Source of the DNA: Solimonas soli DSM 21787
GTDB lineage: Bacteria > Pseudomonadota > Gammaproteobacteria > Nevskiales > Nevskiaceae
Assembly (NCBI RefSeq): GCF_000474945.1
Contig: NZ_AXDW01000004.1
Coordinates: 310,001 to 374,000 of the forward strand
Length of the DNA: 64,000 nt
Direction of reading: 5' to 3'
The notes beneath the pieces were generated by a model, which ran no database searches, was not told the DNA's origin, and saw nothing but the letters and a program-made list of their open reading frames with translations. Shown here piece by piece: positions 25,990 to 34,506 of this stretch. The translations under genes and the position numbers were made by a program. Each line of letters begins with the position of its first letter. Position 1 is the first letter of the stretch.

Positions 25990-26316
25990 TTAGAACCGAA
26001 TGCCGGTTGCGATCGCATCGAACAGCACCTTGAAGACGGCATTGGTCGCCTTCTGCGCGGTCGCCTTGCCGAGAATCTTCGCCTGATCGAGCGCCGTGCC
26101 GAATTCACGTTTCGACGAACGCATCTCGAAGTCGTAGGTCTGCTGGTCGATCTGTCCGGTGACCAGCGCTTCGGTCAGCTCGGCCAGCTGCTGCTCGAAG
26201 GCCTTGGCCGCGTCCCTGAGCACGCGCTGCGCCTGCTTGCCGCCGTCCTTGACGACATCGAGCCCCGCATCCACCGCGCTTTTCCACACGTCCTGCCAGT
26301 CGATCGCCATCGTCAT
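25990..26316 (-). CDS. Small helical protein, unknown
   Basis: 108 residues, mostly charged helix (AQRVLRDAAKAFEQQLAELTEAL, EMRSSKREFGTALDQAKILGKA), possibly coiled coil, with no signal peptide. ATG 26316 overlaps the lipoprotein stop as ATGA. A second ATG (26310) sits better after AAGGGG and would give 106 residues, so the start is undecided. The family is not recognised. It lies between a lipoprotein gene and the peptidoglycan hydrolase gene and is probably translated with them. Confidence 0.75.
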   Translation of the reverse strand: MTMAIDWQDVWKSAVDAGLDVVKDGGKQAQRVLRDAAKAFEQQLAELTEALVTGQIDQQTYDFEMRSSKREFGTALDQAKILGKATAQKATNAVFKVLFDAIATGIRF

Positions 26317-26849
26317 TCCCCTTCTTGCCGAGAGCCGTCCGGCGCGCCTTCCTTGTAGACCTCGCCCGCCATGAGGTGCTCGAACATCGCGATGAAATGC
26401 TGACGCTGTCGCTCGAGAACCCAGTTCGACATGGCGCCGGGCGCGTAGTCGATGGCCGGGTCGCGGTTGCAGTCGGCGCCCTCGCCCGCCGTGCGCGCCT
26501 GCGCGGTGGTGTAGCGGCAGCGATGCACGCGCCGCAGATCGCGCCATCCGTCGAGAATCTTGCGGGCGCTGGCGGCGGAGTCATTGTTGTAGGCGCGCGT
26601 GCGCTCGCGCGCCGTCAGCAGCACGAGATCGTTCTCGATCGTCGCGTAGCCGGCCTTCAGCCTGGCGTAGGAGCGCTCGTCGCCGGTGGCGTCCGTCGCG
26701 GTATCGAAGAAGGTGAGGATGCTTTTGAGATTCTGCAGGCTGGCGTTGTAGGTCTCGGCGTCATACGGCGCCAGCTGGCACGCGCTCAGGCCGAGCGCGA
26801 CGGCCACCGCGAAAAAACCGTGCCGTCCTGCAGCGAGTACAGTGCCCAT
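26313..26849 (-). CDS. Outer-membrane or periplasmic lipoprotein, unknown
   Basis: 178 residues with a lipoprotein signal peptide: a hydrophobic FFAVAVALGLSAC with the lipobox LSAC near residue 24, followed by QLAPYDAETYNASLQN. The mature part is helical, with DLVLLTARERTRAYN and a Cys pair (HRCRY, ADCNRD). The family is not recognised. It is the first gene of the lipoprotein, small-protein, hydrolase and membrane-protein group. The 217 bp upstream (26850-27066) contain nothing I can identify beyond a probable promoter. Confidence 0.78.
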   Translation of the reverse strand: MGTVLAAGRHGFFAVAVALGLSACQLAPYDAETYNASLQNLKSILTFFDTATDATGDERSYARLKAGYATIENDLVLLTARERTRAYNNDSAASARKILDGWRDLRRVHRCRYTTAQARTAGEGADCNRDPAIDYAPGAMSNWVLERQRQHFIAMFEHLMAGEVYKEGAPDGSRQEGE

Positions 26850-27066
26850 GCGATCCCCCGATCACGTTCCCGGGCACCATAGTCCCGAGTGGCATGCCAC
26901 AAACGTGACCGGCGGCACAATGTTTCAGCCAGCGCGCGGCCTCTCGTCGAATTCCGCCCTCGGCCGGCCGCGCGCACGCCGCGATGCGGCGCGCATGGCA
27001 CTACCCTGTCCGCGCGCCGGCCTTGCCGGTGCGGCGCGGATGCCCTAGTCCGCGCCGGATACGTTC

Positions 27067-28485
27067 TCATCGCTGGCGTGACAGCGCGGCATCCCCACCC
27101 AATACCTTGTACAACGTGACGCGATTGTTCTGCTCGGCCAGCTCGAGTGCGATCAAGTCCTGCTGCGCCCCATAAAGGGAACGCAGTGAAACCAGCGCGT
27201 CGAGGTAGCTGTCGATACCACTCCGATAGCGCGCGTCGGCTAGTTCGTAGGAACGCGCCGCCGCTGCCACCAGTGCCTGCTGGGCGGAAAGACGTTCCTG
27301 CAGCGTGGTCCGCACCGCGAGCGCGTCGGCGACCTCTCTGAAAGCGATCTGGATGGTCTTCTCATAACCTGCCACGGCAATGTCGCGCTCGACCTTCGAC
27401 ACCTTGAACTCGGCGCGCAGGCGTCCGGCGTTGAAGATCGGAACGCTGAGCGTCGGGGCGAAAGACCAGCTGCGGTTGTCGCCGCCGAAGAGGCTGGACA
27501 AAGCATCGCTGCCCCGGCCGGCAGCCGCCGTCAGCGAGATGTTCGGGAAGAACGCGGCGCGCGCAGCGCCGATATTGGCATTGGCCGCCTTCAATGTATG
27601 CTCGGCGGCCATCACGTCCGGCCGCGCCAGAAGCACCAACGAATCCAGATCGAGCGGCAATGCCGCGAGAACAACCGGCGCATCCTGCATGGAGTCCGGC
27701 AACAGCGAATCCGGCACCGGCGCTCCCACCATGAGTTCCAGCGCATTCACGTCCTGTTTGAGCTGCGCCGTGTAGGCGGCGACATCGGCACGTGCGCTGG
27801 CAACGCTGGTCTGCACGTGTGCCAAATCGAGCCCGGACACCGTGCCCTGTCGCCGCTGGTATTCGGTCAGCTTCAGGGTCTCGCGCTGGCTTTCCAGCGT
27901 CTTCTGCGCCAGCGCGAGATGGCGAAAGTCGGCCGCCAACGTCAACCAGGTGCCGGTGACTTCCGCGATGAGGCTCAGACGCGTACTGCGTTGCGCGTAG
28001 GTCATCGCAAGGAATGCTTCCTTTGCTTCGTTCTTGAGGCTGCGGACACGGCCGAAAAGATCGAGTTCGTAGCTGGCGAAGCCGACGGAAGTCGTGTATT
28101 CGCGGCGAACCGTGGCGCGCCCGTCGCTGTTCAGTGACGCCGGGCCGCGCGCGGCGCTGGCAGCGATTTCCGCCTCCACCGATGGAAAGAGTTCGGCGCC
28201 CTGGATACGGTAGCGGGCGCGCGCCTTCTCGATATTGAGCAGCGCCATGCGCAGATCACGGTTATTGCCGATCGCCAGTGCAACGACCTGCCGCAAACGC
28301 TCGTCGCGAAGCAGCTCCTGCCACGCGAGATTGGCTATCGCACGATCGCCGCCCGTGGCATCGGCATCGCCGTCGCGCCAGTGCTCTGCAATTGGCTGAT
28401 CCGGACGCCGATAAACCGGCGCCATGCTGGAGCAGGCACCTAGCAGTGTCATCGCGAGCGTACCGGCGAGGAGAAGTCTGCTCAT
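27067..28485 (-). CDS. RND efflux outer-membrane factor (OprM/NodT-type lipoprotein)
   Basis: A 472-residue outer-membrane channel. The signal peptide ends in a lipobox (LLGACSSMAPVYRRP), typical of OprM-like factors. The two repeats of the TolC fold can be followed (AIGNNRDLRMALLNIEKARA, ELDLFGRVRS, then RPDVMAAEHTLKAANANIGAARAAFFP and YRSGIDSYLDALVSLRSLYGAQQDL). It is the distal gene of the adaptor, pump and channel operon, 24 bp after the pump stop. It provides the exit duct for substrates taken from the periplasm or inner membrane. Confidence 0.93.
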   Translation of the reverse strand: MSRLLLAGTLAMTLLGACSSMAPVYRRPDQPIAEHWRDGDADATGGDRAIANLAWQELLRDERLRQVVALAIGNNRDLRMALLNIEKARARYRIQGAELFPSVEAEIAASAARGPASLNSDGRATVRREYTTSVGFASYELDLFGRVRSLKNEAKEAFLAMTYAQRSTRLSLIAEVTGTWLTLAADFRHLALAQKTLESQRETLKLTEYQRRQGTVSGLDLAHVQTSVASARADVAAYTAQLKQDVNALELMVGAPVPDSLLPDSMQDAPVVLAALPLDLDSLVLLARPDVMAAEHTLKAANANIGAARAAFFPNISLTAAAGRGSDALSSLFGGDNRSWSFAPTLSVPIFNAGRLRAEFKVSKVERDIAVAGYEKTIQIAFREVADALAVRTTLQERLSAQQALVAAAARSYELADARYRSGIDSYLDALVSLRSLYGAQQDLIALELAEQNNRVTLYKVLGGDAALSRQR

Positions 28486-28509
28486 GACGGAAAAGGACCC
28501 GCGCCGTAC

Positions 28510-31500
28510 TCAGGCGCCATCGACCTGATCGGCCGCATGAAATTCGGTCGCTCGCCGCTGCTGTCGCGCAGTCAGCAGCGCATAGACCGACGGAATGATG
28601 TAAAGCGTCAGCGCGCAGCCGCAGAGAAGACCGCCAATCACGGCAATGCCCATGGACATCCGGCTCTCGGACCCGGCACCCAAGGCCAGCGCGATCGGCA
28701 GGATGCCCAGCACGGTCGCCAGGCTGGTCATCAGGATCGGCCGCAGACGTGCGGCTGCGGCCTCGGTCGCGGCCTCGCTCGCCGAGCGCACGCCTTCACG
28801 GCGGCGCTGGTTGGCGAACTCGACGATCAGAATGCCGTTCTTCGTCACCAGGCCGATCAGCATGATCAGCCCGATCTGCGAAAAGATGTTGAGGGTCTGC
28901 CCGAATACCCAGAGCGATGCCAGCGCACCGACCAGCGCGAGTGGCACCGTCAGGAGAATCACCAGAGGCCCGCTGAAGCTCTCGAACTGCGCAGCCAGCA
29001 CCAGGTAGATGAGCACCAGAGCGAGCACGAAGACATAGGCCAGCGATGAGGAACTCTCCACGAAGTCGCGCGCCGCGCCGGTCAGGGCAGTCGTGAAGCG
29101 CTCGTCCAGGGTGGAGTCCGCGATCCGCTGGAACGCCTTGATGCCGTCGGCGATCGTGTAGCCGTCCGCCAGAGTGCCTGACACGGTCGCCGAGTTGTAG
29201 CGGTTGTAGCGGTAGAGCTCCGGCGGCGCGCTGTTCTCGCTGAACTGCACCACGTTGTCGAGCGTCACCGGCGGGCCATTGCTCGCGCCGACGACCGGGA
29301 TATTGAGCAGATCGGACGGGCGCGAACGAAAGTCACGGGTGAGCTGGCCGATGACGTCGTACTGCTTGCCGTTCCTGATGAAGTAGCCGACGCGGCTGCC
29401 GCTGAGGCTGGCCTGAAGCGTGCGCGTAATGCTTTCGGTGCTCAGGCCGAGCGTCAGCGCCTTAGTGCGGTCGATCGTCACGCGGATCTGCGGCTTGTTG
29501 AACTTGAGATCGCTGTCGACAAAGCTGAACACCGGGCTCCGCCTCGCCGCCTCCATGAAGGCCGGCACGCGATCGCGCAGCGCCTCGAAATTCAGCGCCT
29601 GCAGCACGAACTGCACGCCGCTGGACGTCGACCGGCGCTCGCCGATGCTGGCCTCTTGCGTGACGTTGACGCGCGCGCCGCCGTAGGCACGGACCATTTT
29701 CTGCAGGTCGGCAGCGATCTGCTGCTGAGAGCGCTGCCGTTCATCGCGATCCTTGAGGAAGATGCGCACGAAGCCGGAGTTGACCGCGCCCTGCGCGCCG
29801 GCGACGTTTCCTGCGCCTGGCACTTGCGTCATCATCAACTTGGCTTCCGGCACGCGGTCGGCGGCGGCCCTGGCCAGGTTGTCCATGAAGTTCTGCATGC
29901 TCTCGTAGCCGGTGCCTTCCGGCGCGGTGGCGCGCAGCCAGACGCGGCCGCGGTCTTCGAGCGGCGACAGCTCGCGCGGCAGCACATGTAGCAGAAGCGT
30001 GATGAGCACGCCGGAAGCGCCGAGAACGAGTAGCGCCAGCCAGCGTCGGCGCAGGAAGCGGCGCAGGCTCGACGCGTAGCGCGCTTCCATGCCGGAGAAG
30101 AATCTTTCGGTCTTCATGAACAGCCAGCCATGCTTCTCGTGCGGACGCAGCAGACGCGAGGAAAGCATCGGTGTCAGCGTCAAGGCCACCACCGCGGAGA
30201 TCAGCACCGCGCCGGCGATGGTCACGCCAAACTCGCGGAACAGCCGCCCCGACAGTCCGCCCATGAACAGCAAAGGCAGGAAGACTACGACCAGGGTGAT
30301 GGTCGTCGAGACGACTGCGGTGAAGATCTCTCGCGTGCCCTCGACGGCCGCACGCATCGGCGCGACGCCGCTTTCGATCTTCGAATAGATATTCTCGAGC
30401 ACGACGATGGCATCGTCGACCACCAGGCCAATCGCCAGCACAATGCCGAGCAGCGTCAGCGTGTTGATCGAGAATCCGGCGGCCGACATGATGCCGAACG
30501 CGCCGACGACGGACACCGGGATCGCGAGGACCGGAATCAGCGTCGAGCGCCATTCGCGCAGGAAAGCGAAGACGACAAGCACCACCAGCACGAAGGCCAC
30601 GAAGATCGTCTCGCTGACTTCCAGCAGCGAGCGCCGCACGTATTCGGTATTGTCGTAGGCGATCTGGACGTTGATGTCCTTTGGCACGTCCTTGAGCACC
30701 TGATCGAGGCGCCGGCGCAGTTCGTCGACGATGTCGATCTGGTTGGCACCGGGCTGTTGCCTGAAATAGAGGCCAGCGATCGGCGTGTCGCCGATCTTCA
30801 GGGCGCCGCGTTCATATTGCGGCCCCAGTGCGGCGTAACCGATGTCGGAAAAGCGCACGACGCGGTCGCCGTCGCGCTTGACGATCATTTCGTTGAAATC
30901 TTCAGCCGTGTTGAGCCGCGACTCGGTCTTCACGGGAAGCTCCACCTTCCCGCCCTCGATGCGCCCCGACGGCAATTCGAGGTTCTCGCGCGTCACCGCA
31001 TCCGAAACGTCGAGCGGCGATATCCCGTAGGCCAACAGGCGCAGGGGATCCAGCCACAAGCGCATGGCGTAGCGCTTCTCCGCCGGCTGGTCAACGCCTG
31101 CGATGCCCGGCACCGTCTGCAGCCGCTCGCGCAGCGAATCGGCATACGCGCTCAGCTCGAGCTGGCTGCGACGAGCGCTCTGCAAGGCGATACCGAAGAT
31201 CGGCGAAGAATCCGCATTGGCCTTGTTGAGTACCGGGGGATCGGCATCGGCCGGCAGATTGCGCGTGGCACGGGAAAGCTGATCGCGGACATCGCTGGCC
31301 GCCGTATCGAGATCGGTGTCGAGCGAGAACTCGGCCGTGATCTGGCTTGCACCTTCCCGGCTCGTGGACGTCAGCGCAGTGATGCCGGCGACTGAATTGA
31401 TCGCCTCCTCGATCGGCTCGGTGATCTGTGCCTGCATGGTTTCCGCCGCGGCGCCGGAGTAGCTCGTCGTGACCGAGATGGTCGGCGGATCGACGGCCGG

Positions 31501-31614
31501 ATATTCGCGGACGGGCAGCCGCGTGATGCCGAGCGCGCCGAACAGGAGGATCAGCAGGGATACGACAATCGTCAGCACCGGACGTGCGACGCTCAGCTCC
31601 GCGAGTCCGCTCAT
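28510..31614 (-). CDS. RND efflux pump, HAE1 (AcrB-like)
   Basis: A 1034-residue inner-membrane proton/drug antiporter. It has the N-terminal helix and PAVDPPTISVTTSYSGA, the proton-relay pair in GLVVDDAIVVLENI, the relay Lys in LVTKNGILIVEFANQRR, and two large periplasmic loops. Length is normal. ATG 31614 overlaps the adaptor stop (ATGA), so translation is coupled. Among HAE1 pumps it looks closer to the MexK/MdtB-like branch than to AcrB itself (SVARPVLTIVVSLLILLFGA), but I cannot fix the substrate. The neighbouring periplasmic amidases raise the possibility that it exports amides or their products. Confidence 0.95.
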   Translation of the reverse strand: MSGLAELSVARPVLTIVVSLLILLFGALGITRLPVREYPAVDPPTISVTTSYSGAAAETMQAQITEPIEEAINSVAGITALTSTSREGASQITAEFSLDTDLDTAASDVRDQLSRATRNLPADADPPVLNKANADSSPIFGIALQSARRSQLELSAYADSLRERLQTVPGIAGVDQPAEKRYAMRLWLDPLRLLAYGISPLDVSDAVTRENLELPSGRIEGGKVELPVKTESRLNTAEDFNEMIVKRDGDRVVRFSDIGYAALGPQYERGALKIGDTPIAGLYFRQQPGANQIDIVDELRRRLDQVLKDVPKDINVQIAYDNTEYVRRSLLEVSETIFVAFVLVVLVVFAFLREWRSTLIPVLAIPVSVVGAFGIMSAAGFSINTLTLLGIVLAIGLVVDDAIVVLENIYSKIESGVAPMRAAVEGTREIFTAVVSTTITLVVVFLPLLFMGGLSGRLFREFGVTIAGAVLISAVVALTLTPMLSSRLLRPHEKHGWLFMKTERFFSGMEARYASSLRRFLRRRWLALLVLGASGVLITLLLHVLPRELSPLEDRGRVWLRATAPEGTGYESMQNFMDNLARAAADRVPEAKLMMTQVPGAGNVAGAQGAVNSGFVRIFLKDRDERQRSQQQIAADLQKMVRAYGGARVNVTQEASIGERRSTSSGVQFVLQALNFEALRDRVPAFMEAARRSPVFSFVDSDLKFNKPQIRVTIDRTKALTLGLSTESITRTLQASLSGSRVGYFIRNGKQYDVIGQLTRDFRSRPSDLLNIPVVGASNGPPVTLDNVVQFSENSAPPELYRYNRYNSATVSGTLADGYTIADGIKAFQRIADSTLDERFTTALTGAARDFVESSSSLAYVFVLALVLIYLVLAAQFESFSGPLVILLTVPLALVGALASLWVFGQTLNIFSQIGLIMLIGLVTKNGILIVEFANQRRREGVRSASEAATEAAAARLRPILMTSLATVLGILPIALALGAGSESRMSMGIAVIGGLLCGCALTLYIIPSVYALLTARQQRRATEFHAADQVDGA

Positions 31615-32735
31615 GAACGTTCTTCGGCCGAATGTTCAGCGGCCGGCTCGGCGGGACCGGCATCGATGTCGACCGTCGTGCCGTCATGTACCTGCTGCAG
31701 ACCGGAGGTAATCACCTTATCGCCGCGCTCGAGGCCGGCGAGGATCTGGACCTCGCCCGCCGTTCGCAAGCCGGTTTGCACCTTCCGGTAACGCGCCTTG
31801 CCGCGCTCGATGATGTAAACCGCGTGCTCGTCGAGCCCAGGGATCACCGCGTCGGCAGGCACGAATATGACGTCGTCGCGCGTCTGTAGCGGCATTTCGA
31901 CTGTAGCGTACGCGCCGGGCAGCAGGCGACCGTCAGGATTCGGGCAGATCGCGCGCAGCAGTGCAGTCCGCGTGCCGGTGTCGATGCGCGGCTCATACGC
32001 GTAGACCTTGCCTATGTATTGTTCGCTGCTGCCCGCCACGCGGAAACTGACCGTAATGTCATTGCGCAGATAAGGCGTGTAGCGCTCGGGAACCGCGAAG
32101 TCGAGCTTGACGTTGTCCAGGCGCTGCATGGAGACGAGCGTCGTGTCGGTCGTCACGTACGCGCCGACGCTGATGGCGCGCAAGCCGATCAGCCCATCGA
32201 ACGGCGCCCTGATTGTAGTCTTGTCGAGTTGCGCCTGGACGACATCGACGTCCGACTGGCGAATCTTCAGGGTGCTGATCGTTGAATCGTAGACCGACGC
32301 GGATATCGCACCCATGGGCAGTAGTGGTTCGCTGCGCTTGACTTCGGCTTCGGCGAGTTCCAGTTCATGGCGGGCGCGCACGAGCGACGCTTTCAGTTCC
32401 GCGTCGTTGAGGCGCACCAGCAGATCGCCGCGGCGAACACGCTCGCCTTCGCGGAAGCGGATTTCGACAACGCGCCCGTTCATTTCGGGACGAAGATCGA
32501 CGCTTTCTTCAGCCCGCAGGCTTCCGGAAGCGACGACCTTGTCGGCGAACGGGCGCGGCTCGATGACGTAGGCGGACACACGCAGAACCGGCGGAGCCGG
32601 CTTCGCGTGCGTGGCGCCGGCCTGTCGAGCCACACCTCCTGAGCCCGGCCGCCACTGCACGGAGGCCAGCAACAAGCAGGTGGCTGCGAGAAGACCGAAC
32701 ACCAGGGACCACGACCGCTTCGGGATTGCAGGCAT
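31611..32735 (-). CDS. RND periplasmic adaptor (membrane fusion protein)
   Basis: A 374-residue adaptor joining pump and outer-membrane channel. It has an uncleaved or signal-type N-terminal helix (SWSLVFGLLAATCLLLASV), a lipoyl-like half (LRPEMNGRVVEIRFREGERVR), a helical hairpin (ARHELELAEAEVKRSEPLL), the second lipoyl half (TTIRAPFDGLIGLRAISVGAY) and beta-barrel and membrane-proximal parts. ATG 32735 is the natural start; a longer TTG start (32783) adds an atypical leader. It is first in the pump operon and begins 154 bp after the amidase gene ending at 32890, so read-through from the amidases is possible. Confidence 0.93.
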   Translation of the reverse strand: MPAIPKRSWSLVFGLLAATCLLLASVQWRPGSGGVARQAGATHAKPAPPVLRVSAYVIEPRPFADKVVASGSLRAEESVDLRPEMNGRVVEIRFREGERVRRGDLLVRLNDAELKASLVRARHELELAEAEVKRSEPLLPMGAISASVYDSTISTLKIRQSDVDVVQAQLDKTTIRAPFDGLIGLRAISVGAYVTTDTTLVSMQRLDNVKLDFAVPERYTPYLRNDITVSFRVAGSSEQYIGKVYAYEPRIDTGTRTALLRAICPNPDGRLLPGAYATVEMPLQTRDDVIFVPADAVIPGLDEHAVYIIERGKARYRKVQTGLRTAGEVQILAGLERGDKVITSGLQQVHDGTTVDIDAGPAEPAAEHSAEERS

Positions 32736-32889
32736 TTTGAGCAGGGAACCGGGCTTGGCCCGGCATTCAAACTCGACATTCAAAAAAACCCGCCGCCGTC
32801 ATGTGTCCACTTGGGGGTTGGGAACGCATGAATCCACTTGGGATGGGAGGGGCGGCGGCGGGGTACCCGGGAAGCGTTTGCGTGAGTTC

Positions 32890-34506
32890 TCAGTGCGGTG
32901 GCGGCTGCCAGCCGCCGAATTCGGATTCGATGGCGAGCATGGCGGCGAGCACGATGTCTTCGCGCCAAGGCTGTGCGGTCAGCATCACGCCGAGCGGCAT
33001 GTGCTCCGGCGAAGTGCCGGCGCGCACTACGCCGCTCGGATAGCCGGCGATGTTGTAGGTCGTCGTGAAGCCGCCACCGCGCACGCCTTCCGCCGAGCGG
33101 TCACCGATCTTCGGCGCCGGTCCGAGCGCCGGCGGGCAGACGATCAGATCGAAGTCCTTGACCCAGGCCATCATGCGCGAGCGCCAGGCATCGCGCTCCT
33201 CGAGCAACTCCGTGAAGGTTGCGGTCTCGATCAACGGATAGTCGAAACGACGGTTCGGGCCGGGTACCGTCGTGTGGTATTTCTCGACCAGGCGCTTCTG
33301 CCAGGCGTTGCCGTCGCCTTCGCGCAGCCGCGTCGATAGATCGGCGATCTTCATCGCATCCGGCGGACGCGACGGCCGCACCGCGCAGCCGAGCCGCGCG
33401 AAGTAGTCGACGCACTTCTGCACAGTGGCCTGCATTTCCGGCGTCGGCTTCGCTGCGTCTTCGGCGAGATCGAAATAGTAGGCAACGCGCAGTCGCGAGA
33501 GGTCCACCCTGCGCGGATCGGACCATGGCATCGGCTGGATTGCGGCATCGATGAAATCGGGTCCGGTGACCAGCGGCAGGATCGTCATCAGGTCCTCCAC
33601 CCGGCGGGCGAGCGGCCCGACCTGCTGATAGGAATCGAACACGCCGCCGTAATCGACGATGTGGCCGGTACGCGGCACGCGGCCGGTGGTCGGCTTCATG
33701 CCGGCAATGCCGTTGGCATGCGCCGGACCGCGGATCGAACCGCCGAAGTCGGAGCCGAAATCGAAGGCCGAGCCGCCGGCCGCGACGATCGCGCCGCCCC
33801 CGCCCGTCGAACCGGATGTCGAGCGCGTATGGTCGTACGGATTACGCGACATGCCGTAGACGATGTTGACCGTGGTGCCGAGGCCGCTCACGCCGCCGAG
33901 CGTGAACTCCGGGGTGTTGGTCTTGCCGAGCAGGATCGCTCCCCGCGCGCGCAGCCGCGCGACCACGGTGGCATCCTTCGGCGGTATGAAGAACGCGCGT
34001 CCCTGCGTGCCGCCGGTCGAGATCACGCCCTCGGTATCGAACGAGTCCTTGATCGTCATCGGCACGCCGTGCAGCGGCCCCGCCCAATCGCCGCGGCGGC
34101 TCCTTGCATCGAGTGTTCCGGCTTCCGCTAGCGCACGCTCCCGGCAGAACTGCACCACGGCGTTGAGCTGCGGATTCACCGCGTCGATGCGTGCGTAGTA
34201 CGCCGCGACCGCTTCGGTCGCCGACAGCTCACCGCCGCGAATCAGGCCTGCGAGCTTGGTCGCCGACATGAACACCAGCTCGTCGTGCTTGTCCGTCGAC
34301 ACCGGCGGCGCTAACTCGGCGCGCGCGGGTTTTCCCCGGGGTCCATTGGCGCAGGCGGCGAGCGCCAGTGGCGCTGCGCCCAGAAGCGCGCGCCGCGCGA
34401 GCGACACCGGAACCGAACGATCACCTGCCTGGTCGTCGGCAGGAACAGCCGCTGCCGGGGTATCCACGGCTGCGTCATACATGGCGTTTTTCGCGGACGC
34501 TTTCAC
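32890..34506 (-). CDS. Exported amidase (amidase-signature family), lipoprotein-type
   Basis: 538 residues from GTG 34506, whose start overlaps the upstream amidase stop (GTGA); ATG 34482 is the alternative. A twin-Arg plus lipobox leader (SLARRALLGAAPLALAAC) suggests Tat export and lipid anchoring. The catalytic triad is present: Lys in MTIKDS near 152, cis-Ser in SGSTGGGG near 232, nucleophile in DFGGSIRGP near 256. It hydrolyses a C-N amide bond of unknown substrate. It belongs to the same subgroup as the amidases at 34503, 37989 and 39674 (shared KTNTPEFTLGG and VPRTGHIVDYGG). It is the last amidase before the efflux operon. Confidence 0.92.
   Translation of the reverse strand: MKASAKNAMYDAAVDTPAAAVPADDQAGDRSVPVSLARRALLGAAPLALAACANGPRGKPARAELAPPVSTDKHDELVFMSATKLAGLIRGGELSATEAVAAYYARIDAVNPQLNAVVQFCRERALAEAGTLDARSRRGDWAGPLHGVPMTIKDSFDTEGVISTGGTQGRAFFIPPKDATVVARLRARGAILLGKTNTPEFTLGGVSGLGTTVNIVYGMSRNPYDHTRSTSGSTGGGGAIVAAGGSAFDFGSDFGGSIRGPAHANGIAGMKPTTGRVPRTGHIVDYGGVFDSYQQVGPLARRVEDLMTILPLVTGPDFIDAAIQPMPWSDPRRVDLSRLRVAYYFDLAEDAAKPTPEMQATVQKCVDYFARLGCAVRPSRPPDAMKIADLSTRLREGDGNAWQKRLVEKYHTTVPGPNRRFDYPLIETATFTELLEERDAWRSRMMAWVKDFDLIVCPPALGPAPKIGDRSAEGVRGGGFTTTYNIAGYPSGVVRAGTSPEHMPLGVMLTAQPWREDIVLAAMLAIESEFGGWQPPPH

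Noticed and set aside
32736-32889. Short plus-strand frame (from about 32801) with two TCCACTTGGG repeats as a gene or mobile-element trace
   Set aside because: Too short, overlaps the amidase 3' end and lacks terminal inverted repeats; kept only as a spacer note.
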